Source of the DNA: Membranipora membranacea
Lineage: Eukaryota > Bryozoa > Gymnolaemata > Cheilostomatida > Membraniporidae
DNA: 64,000 bases
Assembly: GCA_914767715.1 (NCBI GenBank)
Contig: OU612067.1
Span: 11,842,001 to 11,906,000 of the forward strand
Direction: 5' to 3'
A model generated the notes under the pieces. The model had not been told where the DNA came from, did not search any database, and worked only from the letters and a program-made list of their open reading frames with translations. The position numbers and the translations under genes are program-made. Positions 36,137 through 49,800 of this stretch are shown here, one piece after another (the stretch's first letter is position 1; every line of letters starts with the position of its first letter).

Positions 36137-37814
36137 GTTCGTCACAAACAGTACTACAAAATGTGGCACAAGGTAAAACAACATCAGTATCATCAAGCTA
36201 CTGGAAATGGGGTGACAAAGAAAACCTTGTGGATGGATCAGTTGCAGCTTCTCTGGTCAACGATAACAAGGGTAAACCCATTAGCTGTACAGGGTGTTTT
36301 GCTAGCCAACCTGTAGATGGTTATTGGCAGATTAACCTCGGAGACAAATACTTTGTTCCCTATGTCAAGATAGTGAGAGTAACAGGTGAGATTAAGCTTC
36401 CTACTGTTCCATCATCCTTTGATTCCGGATAGGAAATGATAATACAGTTTTGCAATAATAGTGATATCATTTTGAGGGGGTTGGGCACATAATCTTGTTA
36501 GCATAATCTGTATCAAAATACCTGACATAGTTCTTAAGACTAACAAACCTTCTTCATTCTTCATTCCATCATTTCAATATGATTATAAATCATAGACATT
36601 TGTTACTTGTACAATAGAAAGGTCATTTACATGTTTTTGAAGTTTAAATGCTACAACAATCCTGTGACATAGGTTAACAATAAATGATGAAGAATTTGTC
36701 CTCTTCTTTCACAGGTCAAGATAACTAGAAGTGTTTTCACAGTTTTGCCATATTTAAAATAAACATCTCCTGTTAAGAACTCCCTAGGCCTAGGCTTTAA
36801 CCAATTTATTTACTAAATGTTCACATTATCACAATCCCTATTCTAGTTTTTGAAAGGTTGTCTTTTGATTTGAGCTATCAAAAAATCGTGAAGTTGAAAA
36901 AGCCAAGATTGAGTTTCATTCTTTTTAATCATCATTGGCAGCAATGACTCTCTTTCTCGAAATCATTTCAAAAAGTGCAATGATTAAATTGAAAATCAAC
37001 ACAAAGAGTCACTTATTTTTGTATATGTATTGTTGCAATAATATTCACGATGATAAAGAAAGTTCAAGACTACCGGAAGACCAAAGCAATACAGTCAGGC
37101 AGCTAGGTCTGCAGAAGTTATAAAATATTTTCACTGTGAAAAAGTCTTAGCCCTTCTGGGTAAAAATTATGAACAGTGGTAATCTCATATGCTCATCTAT
37201 GAGGGTTTTATGGTCATGTACTTCATAAGTTAAATGAGCTATCACCTCTACTCACTGTAAGGGCTGAATTTCTCAATGAGGTTTGATGAATGAAGTTATC
37301 TACTGCTGTATAATGTCTCTTGACAATGAAATCACATTTATTCTTAAAAGATTTGGGACAAATCAGTTGTTGAAAATACAAATGGAAGTGGTAGCTTTTT
37401 GGGCTTACGTAGTACACAGGCGTATATACCCTGGGTGAGCAAGGGGCTGATTTCACCCAAAAGTACAAAGACCTGGCAAATTGTAAAATTTGGTGTGATT
37501 TTACAGAACAAAACCAAAAGAAAATGCATTTTGATAAGAAAATACTGATTAGGGTTGTAGACTAAGTAACTCACATGTAACATATTATACCTTAATTTTA
37601 ATCCCAGGTTTCTCATATGACATACCTGGTGTGAGAATCGCCGTTTCTGAGAAAAGTGGAGGTAATGGTGAGGAGATACAGTACCCAGCAATATACAGCA
37701 ACCGCATCACACGACATGACCTTCAGTATGTGAGATATGTACAGTATGTGAGACTCAAGACCAAGCCTCCCACTGATGGAATTATATTTGATGAGATCGA
37801 AGTATACGCATTCA
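36137..37814 (+). CDS. fucolectin-type (F5/8-like) domain, exons 36137-36385 and 37608-37814
   Basis: Exon 1 encodes NVAQGKTTSVSSSYW, then LVDGS and a YWQINLGD block. Exon 2 encodes VRIAVSEKSGG, VRYVRLK-type repeats, and FDEIEVYAF at the end. This is the order of the tachylectin-4/fucolectin fold (a conserved NVA-GK start, the W-x-x-NLG strand and the closing EVEVY). Both introns are in phase 1. The family binds fucose-type glycans; whether the binding His/Arg residues are kept was not established. Confidence 0.8.
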
Positions 37815-40800
37815 GTAAGTTAAATGCCAGTTAATGCCTAAATGCCTGAAAACAGACTGAACTGACTCATTATTGTGATCACGATTATCATGAAAGTTAT
37901 AATCGAAAGCATTTTATAGTCAGGAATAGTTGTGCAAGATTTAGGCAGCTTCATTTCATTGCTCTGTCCCTGAGTCTTGATATAAGTGTCATGACAAGAC
38001 AATGCTAGCTATTATGACACTTTAAGCAGTGACTTTGACTGAACAGAAATAGAATATGTTTTCTTTGATTTCTAATAGTACCGATGTGGTGATGGAAGCT
38101 GGGAAAATGAGCAGAGTTCAAACTCCCAAGTATCACGTACTGTAACTGGTTTGACTGGTAGTAGTATCTATACCTGTTCTGTCAGAGTTGAAAATTCACC
38201 AGAGAACCCTAACACAGCTGAAGGATTGACTTGGTGTGCAGGTAAAATTTTTTTTTCTACTGCGCTTAGCAAGTGAGGACGTAACAATGAAAGACATTGC
38301 ACCAACATAAATGATGATGAGAATCTTCGATCCGGGCACATTATTATATTGCTGAAGAAAGCTTTAAAGAAATATAACAATAGAAAGTTTTCTGAGCTCT
38401 GATTTATACCTCAATTCGGAGTTGTCCTCTCTCCAGTTTGGTACTTTTAACCCACGCCGCATAGGAAATTCGTGCTGAAAAGAGGGTTATCTTGCTAACC
38501 GCTTATAAGAGGATAAAAATTATTTTTGATTCAGAATATGCAGCATTGAAAACTCATATGGACTTAGTTTGGCATGATTGGCATTCTTTGTTACTAATGG
38601 TTTGATATCTCAATGGCCTGGTGATCACACAATCTGATTATTTCCAGCTCCACAAGTAAGGCCGAGGAATGTTGGTCTTACAGCTCCAGTAGACAACTGT
38701 GTTCAGATGTCACACACAGGGGTTGAGTGCCCGAATGCACCTAACTCACAGATTATATACCAGGTACTCCATCAGTTTCTTTAACAGCAAGTTAGGTATA
38801 GTAAATGTATTAAAGATGAGACACAAAATATGGGCATTCAGAAAGGTTTAGAAATTACATTACAGTAAAATTCCATATCTTTACGGGCAGTAGCCAGTTG
38901 CATGAAACAATCATGGCTGAGGTTTGTTGGTGCAGCCCATGTTGCATTCTAAGACATATTTAAGATACTTAGTCCAATCTCACACTAGACACAACAAACT
39001 GTCTTGCCATCGATACTGATCTGATCATTGTAAACCAACAACGCTTTGCTTGTGAATATGCTGTGAATATGTTGTGAATATATGTGAATATGTTGTGAAT
39101 ATGTTGTGAATATGTTGTGAATACCTTGTGAACATATTGTTAATATCTTGTGAATATCTTGTGAATATCTTGTGAATATCCTGTGAATATATCTTTTGTT
39201 TAGTACATGTGTACCAGTATGACAAATTGGCTGACCATCCCCTCTAACAACAGACGTTGTGGATACTCAGCTTATCAGATGGTTTCATGTCAAATCAGAG
39301 CTCACAACACCAACAACAATAAGAACAGTGAGACTGCTACAACTGTTTCCATCTACACAAAATGTGAAAGTAAGAATTTAAATGTTGAAATTACAAAATA
39401 CAATGCCATGGTTTGGGGAAGGATGTCCTGCATACATTTCCAGTCTGCATGTTTCCAAAAAATTAGGCTTCAGTGAAAAGAAAAGTATCAATGGGTGTGG
39501 TACTCTTAATCAAGTAAACTTGTTTAGCACATTTATTGACGTCAAATCACATCTCAATGATATTCCCCAATTATGTCAATTAAACCAAAAAAATGCTATG
39601 TGCAAACCACTCAATTCAAACCTCTTGGGACCATCAAATTTTGCCCTAATAAGCAAAATTTTGAATTGAGTGACATTGGAATGCATAGAAATTTGACTGA
39701 AGGGACCAAGTTTGAAATATATATGCTGTATTAAGACAAAGTTCACATGGTCAAGTCCATATTGAATGGTTGAAAGAAAGTATATTTTACATTACATAAC
39801 TTCTTCAAGGATGTAATTTTGATCCAGATTGTAGCTGTTAAAGTTGGAAGTTAAATTGGGTCAAGTTCGAATAAACTCACTAATAACACTTACCTATCTA
39901 TGCACCCATAATGATTTTTTGAATGAAATTACTAAGCGCAAGCATAAGTCTGATGAATTTATAATAAATAAAATCTTAATAGTTCTTAGACCCCGTATTT
40001 GCGTATTTGCGGCAAAAATCAGTCAGGCAACACATTCTGTAACGGTTTCTATGAGCCACATCATTTTTGGTGCTTATCACACTTTCAGTAAGCAGGCAAT
40101 GAAAATGACACATTATTTATATGTTGACCCATCAAATCATGGATATGGAGCTGAATATTGCCGAATCAGCAAAGACCAGTTAATCTGACTATTATGAGAT
40201 GTCTGTTCACAGGTTGATGATTTATGTAATATGTTGGTGTCTTGTTAACAGGTCCTGATAAAGTAACCACGAATTCTCAGCCCAGCAGATCAGGATCACC
40301 AGAGATGAACAATGGAAGGCTTCGCTGGAAATATACAGTCACCTGGCAGGTAAGAATCAAATGTAAAAAACAGCTAACATCTTTCATCTGTGTGAGCAGC
40401 TCTTTGAATCTCATTCAGCCGTAAATATCAGGGTGAATGAAACCTGCTGATCAATTGGGTCAATTGTCCATTTACATAGCAGCACATATAATGGTATTGC
40501 AGCCGTCTTATTCAATAATTTGCTTTTATTGCCTTCTAGAATCCAATCAATATCAAGTGTGCAAGTATCCGAACGAGTAACCCATACCAAATACGTGGAT
40601 ATGGCAATACATCATGGACCAACCTACAAACTAATATTTATGAGTTATACACAGATGGTAACGAGGCAATCTTGCTTGGTGTCAAAGTTTATAATAACGA
40701 CGGTATTAGTTCATCAGAAAAGATCATATCATTTACATCTAGCAGCAACATAGGTAAGTTGGAAAACTTAATATGTGTCAAAAGTCTCACATATAGGTTC

Positions 40801-43800
40801 ACAATGATAGATGCAAGTCTTATGATTTGAATTTACGATGATGGGAGAATGGTTTCAAGCATAAGAGTGAGGTGCCTGGTGGCCATAAGAAAATACTAGA
40901 ATTTGATGTTAGAGTGAGAGTAGGGACATATGCAGCAGAAACGAGCCCCACAAAAAAAAAAAACTAAATTAGAAAACCATTTTGGTGCCGGCTGGTTAAT
41001 ATCAAGTGCTCCTTTTTTCATTCAGATTATCTATATTGTTGTTGGTAATTGGTGAATTCAATAATATGCAAACGTAAGAGACAAACTTATCAAGTATTAG
41101 CTTGGATTACATTTCAGCTCCACAGACTAGACCAAGGAATGTTGGCCTCACAGCTCCAGTAGATAACTGTGTTCAAATATCGTATACAGAAGTTGAATAC
41201 CCAAATGCACCGACCTCACAGATTGTCTATCAGGTACTGCTTATTGATTTATTTCTTTTTACTGTAGTAAATCCCGCGTGACACTATGTGTTTTCATTAT
41301 GAAACAGTTTATTGGTATTCAAAGAGGTTCCACCTTAATGCTGAGTGGAATAAACATACTAGCAGGTTAGGTTCTCCATATTCACATGGAAAACTTCAGC
41401 CCACAGTCCTGGAAATTCTGTATTATTAGAAAATGACTGCTCTCTTTCACCATCATAAAACATTACCACCACCACGATAACATCATGTGACATTCACGTC
41501 AGCCAAGGCGGTTACTACAAATTCCGTGCTTGGTCATATGAAGTACTTGTTGTTCTTATCTGCACTGCCTGGTGCAAAGACTGCCTTTTGAGACACATGT
41601 GCAATGTGTGTTATATTAATAATACCATTTTTTAACCACTTTTTAATGATACTATTTTTGCATGCAAGGCAACTTCATTATCTTTTAGCAGAGTACGTGT
41701 ACCAGCAACCTTTTTCTCGCAACTTTTACAGTTAGTTTTCCTGTGGGTATTAATGAGCTGAAAATGAAATGCTGACTTACTTCTTAATGCTGTCATGAAT
41801 TGCGTTCGGCATTACATGTTGTCATTACACACTAGGCATTAGCATTGAAACATTACACAAGGTTTTGGTATTAGATCGGCTAGCAGGTAAGGTTCTCAAT
41901 ATTGTCATAATAAAGTCCAATTCACGGTCTTGGTGATTCTGTATCCTTGAGCAACAACTGCTTTCATTCTCCATCTTGGACCATTAACACATCCATTGCA
42001 CCATTACACTTTACACCATGTGGCATTCACTTCAGCTCAAATGGTGACTAAGATCCAGAGAAGAGATCGAAGAAGAAATATCCATTTTTAAATTATTCTA
42101 TTCTCTCTATAGTCACAGTAACGTCTAAATAATGTCTTCAGAAGCCCACTTTTTAGACTCTCATCTTACTTTTTGTGATCACAAACTGCAGACAAAATAA
42201 ACAAATCAAAGTATTTTATCATTTTATGCTACTAGGAAAACCTCTTAATATATAAATGTATATAAACCTTAGAAAATTTCGTTTCAGTATCAATGCACAT
42301 CAATGACTAACTGGCAGAATATCCCCCCCAACAAAAGAAGATGTGGTTACTCAGCTTATCAGATGGTCACATGTGAGATCAGAGCTCGCAATAACAACAA
42401 CAGCAACAACAATAAGAACAGTCTGACTGTCTCAGTCTCGAACTATACAAAATGTCAAAGTAAGATTTTAAACAAATTTCTTGCTCAGAATAAAAAATCG
42501 GGTATATTTTCTTCGGAGACAATACTAATACCAACGTTACACGAAATAATAACTACTCAAATGGCTGAAATATGACCAGTTTGTACAGATGGAGAGCACA
42601 TGGGAATATATAAAGTTGAACCCTTCGGAGTAAAATCAGTTGTACAATGAATAGCCTCACTGACTTGTTACACAAATTTCTTTTCTGCCTATTTATTATA
42701 TCTGCTCAAAAAAGTTTTAAAAAAAGTAAAAATTACAGTCTAAGGATTCATTTGTCCTAAAGATTGAACCATGAAATTTACAAATCGAATGCAGCGTGCC
42801 ATATTTTGATAATTTGGAATTTACGCTTTCAAAATCTCACGCTCTTATCCATTGATTTTCGTTACCATGCTGATACATTCACTGATTTTCTCCCTACCAA
42901 TTTTTGGACTACAGACCCTGATAAAGTAAGAAGTATCCAAAGAACAAAATCTGATTCACCAGAGATAAGGAATGGGAGGCTTCGATGGAAATACACAGTC
43001 ACTTGGGAGGTACGAGAAATGACGTAATATACACATGACAGCCGCATGTTTTAATTCTTACCATACTCCTGTTTTTTTGTAAAAAGATTGACTTCTGATT
43101 ATCGATATCAATTATTTGAACTTAAATAAAAATTTAGACAATTAAGAAACATTTAACAAATGATTCATATTGTGTTCCAGAATCCAATCAACATCAAATG
43201 TGCAAGAATCAGAGGAAACAACCCATACCAAGTACGTGGATATGAACTTACAGGATGGAACAACTTACCAACTAATAGATACGAGTTCTATACAGATGGA
43301 TATGAGACAATTTCACTTCATGTCAGAATTTACAATAATGAAGATTATGTCTCATCTGAAGAACAGATAACTTTTACAACAGACAGACTCAGTGAGTGTC
43401 CATAATAATAATGTAAAAAAATTAATTAGGATTGTACAGCACACTCAATTCTATTCCTTATAACTACACATCACAGCAATAATTGTAATAAAGAAGCCGC
43501 CACACAACGTGGCGGCTTTTTTGTTCTCTCTGATGGATCTGGAATTTCAATAGTGCTTTTTCATGTGTGAAATTTCCAACTCATAGACTCTTTAAACATG
43601 ATTTGTAGCAGCTCAACGGGTAGAATGTGATACATAATCTCCACAGGCAGATGGCTAGTATCAAGAAATAGTCAACTGGTCATCGGAACTGAATATTTAA
43701 ACCGACACAAATATTTACATGGAGATATTTTCTTTGATATTTTCAGGTCCACAGACAAAACCTCAGAATTTTGTTTATCTTGGAACCCTCCGGCATATCT

Positions 43801-46800
43801 CAATTCACCTCCAGCTGAAGTTACTTACAAAGTATGTACATTATAAAAAATAGTTATTAAATTTATTACATTGATCTTCAATTGCAAAGTTACAATCAGG
43901 ATTTAAGGCAATCTGTCCTCAAGTTTAGCATGTTGGATATTGCTTTTTACAGGTACACTGGAAAATTTATAATTTAACTCAGAATTTCCTTTGACAGCAT
44001 AACTGCAATTCAAATGGATGGAGGACAGTCAACAACAATGAACATGTGTGCACATTTTCACCGTTCACAGAAGTGACGTGTTTGCTAAAAGCGATTAATA
44101 ATGTGGGAGACAGTTCTTTGGCAACCTCTACGTCAACAACACACTGTGCAGGTAAATTTGTAGCCAAGTTAAAACATGAAATACATTTATGTAGACCTGT
44201 GTTAATTGCATTGTTAGTAGATATTCACAAGGCTTGAAGTGCGTATCACAGAGTCATAGGTAAGATGTAAAATAGTTCAATAAAAAAATCTCCAATCCCG
44301 TATATATCACATAAGACCTGATAAATATTGGGATATAGTTTGATTATCGACACCATCACTTGTTTCAATACCCCATTTTGACATTACTGCTATAACTATT
44401 TCTTTTTTTTTTAATTCATCAGCATCCTCCTCTCCAAGAAACATCATTTTCACAGATCAGGGCACAACTATAAATTCTGGGCGCATCAGACGCAAATACA
44501 GTGTAGGCTGGACTGTAAGTTAATAACTTTGACTCTCTCTTTTCCAAACTTACCACATCAAGTTAATTCAATTAGATTTACAGTTTGCATAGTATCTATG
44601 TCACCGGCAGAGGCTGAAAAGCCATTGTCCTATTATTAAAACTGTTAACTCTTATCATCAAAATTACAACCACAACCAGTATGATAAGGAGGCCTGTGCC
44701 CTCGAGGCAGTCAAGGCCAACTAGTAATGTGTAGTGACAAGTACCAAGGATTAACTCCTTGCATGTACTCCCTCTCAGCAGTATCATGTATGTGATTTGA
44801 ACTGACCACCATTCTCCCAGATTTCACCATAAATGATGTTTCTTTTTCGATTTGGCTTGCAAACATAACTTAACCTACTTTAAATGAACATGTCCTTTGA
44901 ATAACCAACTCTTCTTCATTCCTTCATACAAACACCTGCTAGGCATAGTGTGCCTGCAAATTTCCAATAACTCATTGGAGTTTTATCACTCACAGAGACA
45001 ACCAGTTAGAACACAAGTATGATGATGATGGTGGTAAATGAGTGGGTCCAGATTATTAACCTGAATAGAATAGGGCAAAGTTTGGGTGGGTGAAGTGAGT
45101 AAGAGGAATGAGACTGAGAGAGAAACAGTTTCCTCTATCCACCCACCAAACAATCTTAATCTATTGGTCAGGAGCACAACCACTGCGGAATGTATTAGAA
45201 TTAACCCACCTCTTAGCCTTGGATAATTAAAATTCAGAAGAGATTGTTGTTATTCCATTGAAAAATAGGAAAAGCATTGGGCAAATTATAGTATTCTCGT
45301 AATAAAACAACAAAAGAGCAAGAGTTTTTAGCAAGAATATTAGATTATTTCCATAGAATAAAGTCAAATGTGCACTCTCCCCATCAAAAAACTGTAAACA
45401 TGTGAATTTCAAGCTATGATCTCTGACTGATCTGGCCAAAATCCAGATGAACACACAACAGATCAATTTGTGTGTGGAAGGTAATCATTTCAGGAAGCAT
45501 GTTCTAAATAAAAGATTTTTTGGTTTAAAATCTTTGGAAAAGGAGACTTGAATAAAATGTAGTAACGGTCCTTGACAACACCAAATTAGAGAAGAAAAAC
45601 TCATGTTTCAGAATTGCAGTTTAACCCATCCAAATGCTGATGATGGAGCGTTGGGCCTACTCAAACATCAAAAAACTATTATCCCAATGTCATTGGGGAC
45701 TGTTGGCGCTCCCCAACACCACTCTGATGCAATAGAAAATGAGTTTAAGCTTGTTTTAGCCTGTTATACTTTTCAACCCCAGACTTTCCCAACTCCGGAT
45801 CTATTCAACCACCGAAAATCTGGAGTTGTAAATACAATCCTCGATAGGCCGGGGGGTCGGGGGTACTCCCTACGCACCTGTAGAGAGGCATCATTGTAAA
45901 TTATAAATACTGGTTATGTTTATCTTATTTGTTATAGGAGCCGGAGGTGATCAATTGTCAATCTCTGAGATCTAGCAACAAGTACGCCTTTAAAGATCCA
46001 AATGGTGACTGGCATAACACTAATAACAACAATTACGTTATCTTCTCAGAGGGAAATGTCCAGGTCACTGTAGGAGTAACAGCTACTAATAACCAAAACT
46101 TTGTATCAACCGAGGCAGCCGCAACATATACCACTCACTCATTCCGTAAGTCATAAAATCTGCTTCCTGACTGAAAACAATATGCATCAACATCATACAG
46201 AGGGCCCAGAGAAGAAGTCATCGGGAGAACATAGGCTGTAATTTCACATTTATTAATATGTTTTTGTTGCATTATTGTTCTTTAAATAACCCTCAATAAC
46301 ATGTCAACATTTGGAGTACACACACAATAGCTGTAAGATCTTACTTCACCGTGACCAGTGGTGACTGAGATGGAGTGTGTATTTGTTGGTCCTGTTAGTT
46401 TCATTATAATTTCTGGAACTTTAACATCAAAGAAGCTCAAATGACCTTTGATTTTTAGAATAAGGTCAATAAAAAAATTGACACTTGAACCAAAACAAGC
46501 GTGCGATCCTAAACTTGCCTTTTCACCAAAGTCTCTGTAAATATGTGTGTTTAAACAATGACAGTTTCATGTGGTATTGGTTTGGGTACACAAGGTGAGA
46601 GACTAACTACCTCGGGATACAGAATATCAACTAGAATTACCTTCAAGTGCAACTCACACATCAGCCATATTGAAGCCTTCTTATGGATACATTTACTTCA
46701 AAACGGAAACGTTAAAGTGACAAATAATGATTAGTGCGTTTAATCATCGAGCCTGAGGACTTCAGTTCAGGCTTATCACTTCAATGTTCCATGATTTGGG

Positions 46801-49800
46801 AATTTGTGTTTGTTACAGGCCCTCAAAAGGCCCCTACAATGATGCAACTTTTCTCAACTACTCCTAATTGTATCACTATGACCTGGAACCCTCCGCTGCA
46901 TCCCAACGGAGAGCTACAATATTATCAGGTCAGATCAAGTAGTCAATGGTTTGATTTCTTATTTTGCAAATCATAATTTTTCCCCTTGAATTTGATTCAG
47001 TTTTGAGCAAACTCGGCTCAATTTTGATTCTTTTACTATAATATACTATATATATACATCATATATATATACATAATATAATATATGTAGACATACTATT
47101 TAGTCTGGATCTCTAATCAAGCATTCTTATTCATATGCTTAGGAGTCAATCCAACAGATTGTTTTCATCTCCATTTGTTTAATGGTCATAGGTACATATT
47201 TTGACAATGTAGTATGTATATGTAGTATGTATTGTTGTAGTATGTATTGTTGTGCGTGACATCGAGTTGTCAAGAAGCAAAAAACTCAACTCGATAATTT
47301 TGTTATAAATTTTGTTAATTTTATGGATCAAAATACTAGTGCAAAGAAGCGGAAGCGGAAAAACAAAGAACAAAATGGTAACTATCTATTGTATGCAGTA
47401 CCTAAAGGAAAAATAACGGGATTATTCAAGAACTGGCTCTCCTGCAGCCATTCCGTAATTGGTATTAAATCATCCTCGTATAAAGGATTCAACGATCTTG
47501 AATCAGCTAAGCAGTACCTCAAAGAAAGTGGTACTGCAGTAAAATACATAAGCTGCACTGAAAGTGACTTTCTCAAGCCAAACTTCGAGGAAGATACGAA
47601 AAGCATCGATTCCTTTAGTACAATGTCATTGGATAACGTAATAGAAGCTTCAACATCTGCACAGCAAAGCACAACAGGACATGGGCAAGTTAATACTAGT
47701 TGTCATCTATGTCCACAAATTTTAGATCAGATTACTAAACTAATCACCAGGGTAGATGCCCTTGAAAACATTATTGTGAAACAGAATGGTATTATATCAA
47801 CTCTCAATACGGAGATGGAAGCCAACAAAGAGCAAATAGTATGAAAGGAATTCTTCCTTGATAAAAGAGGAATTCCTAAAACTCAATGAATCAACTGTTG
47901 GGCTTTCTGACAAAATGAATACGTATGCTGACAAAGCAGCAGTGAAACCCAAGAAAAATGAGATTCTTCGCAGAATTCCTAAAAATGCAGAACAAAGGAA
48001 CAAAATACCGTTTGAACCGAAGAGGTCATTCGTCATATATGACTTACAACCTACAGAAATACCAAACATCAACATAGACAAAATACGGATGGCAATTTGC
48101 CGACGTCACGGTTCTACTAAAGTTGATTTTATCAATAGATATAAATTTGATCAAAACAACCTATCTAAATGCAAATTTTTAATTCAACTCTATAACCAAT
48201 CAGACCTAAAGAAGATTGTTGAAGAATGGGATGAATCGACTTTTGGCGGTTCCAAAGCAAGGTTTACCATTCAACCTGTCCCTCATGTTGCTGTTGTTAA
48301 AGGAGTTCCACTTCATATGACACCTGAAGATATTGTTATGGATGTCAACGCAGATTACAGATGCACAACAGCCTACCGAATTACTACAACTGATGGAAAG
48401 CCACTTCGTGCGGTAAAATTGCAATTTTTAAATGATATCGAAAAAGATAGAGCCATTCAAAATGGAGTAGTATTTCGCTCTCAATATAATATTTTACTTA
48501 ATGTAGAAGAATTACCTCACAAAAAATCTTCAAATGATTAACACAAATGTTTCAGGCAATAATGTTTTTGACACAAATCTATTTTATCATAGGAAGTTAT
48601 GGAATGATATTGATTGTCTAGCTGATCAAAATTTCAGGCCAAACTATTTTAATGAAAGTAATCAAAGAATCCGCATTTTACATCACAATGTCAGATCATT
48701 GTTGAAACGTTTTTCATTTTTTGAATCCCTGAACCTCAATGAGAGTGTTGACATTTTTTCAGTCAATGAAACATGGTTGCGGCCTGAAATACCAGATTCA
48801 CTTGTAACTTTGCCTGGTTTTAGTATTGTTCGTTCTGACCGTAATTCAACCTTAAAATCAAGAGCAGGGGGTGCAGCCATTTTTGTTAGTTCTAAGTTGA
48901 GTTTCAGCGTTCTTGATAAGCCTAAAGACCGCTTGTCTGATTTTTGTGACTCAGTGTGGATTGAAATCAATTTCTCACATAAACCCACAATAGTTTCTTC
49001 TATTTACCTACCTCCTGATGTAAAAAAGTCTGATTTCATAGAGTGTCTGATAGAAGTTTTAAATATGAGAGAATTAAAAGGAAAGCAAGTTGTTCTTCTC
49101 GGCGATTTTAATATCAATTGGAATCAAAATACTAGGGAAAAAATTTCAATCAGAATAGGACTAGATGTTTTTAACTTGGAACAGAAAGTTACAGGTGTTA
49201 CCTTTTGCAGTTTTAAAGGCAATGAGAGTCTATTGGATCATATTTATGCGAGCAAAAACTTAGAAGTTGAAAAATCTGGAATTTTGACTTGTGATAGAAC
49301 TGTTTCTGATCATTACGCAACCTTTGTAATATTAAAAGTTAGTAAAATAATAAGGCCTAGACGAAAACTCATACATTTCCGCAACTTTAAATCTATTGAT
49401 AACATTGCTTTCTTTAATCATGCTAAGTCATTGCCTATTTTACAACTTTGTTCTGATACATCTAGGAGCCTTGATGAGAGAATTGATTTATTTGATTCAC
49501 TCATCACAAATCTATTGAACAATCATGCACCTATCATGACTAGGAGAATACGTCACCACGAAAATCCATGGATGAATAGCTCACTGCTTCGATTGATACG
49601 TTTCAAAAATCAGACATACAAATCCATTTTCAAATCTCCCAAAAACCAAAATATTCAACCTTCAACATTAGATGACTTTAGAAAACTTAAAAGCTATACA
49701 CTAAATCAGATTAGAAAAGCCAAAAAGTATTATTACATTCATAAACTAAATGATTCTAAATCATCCTTCTACCAAACATGTGGAACTCTTTTGGGAAAAG

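Noticed and set aside
39844-40188. 114-codon open frame between FN3-2 and FN3-3
   Set aside because: No homology to FN3 modules, no splice phases that fit, and composition like the surrounding intron.
45603-45899. 98-codon open frame in the FN3-7 intron
   Set aside because: No domain; it lies within an intron defined by matched splice phases on both sides.
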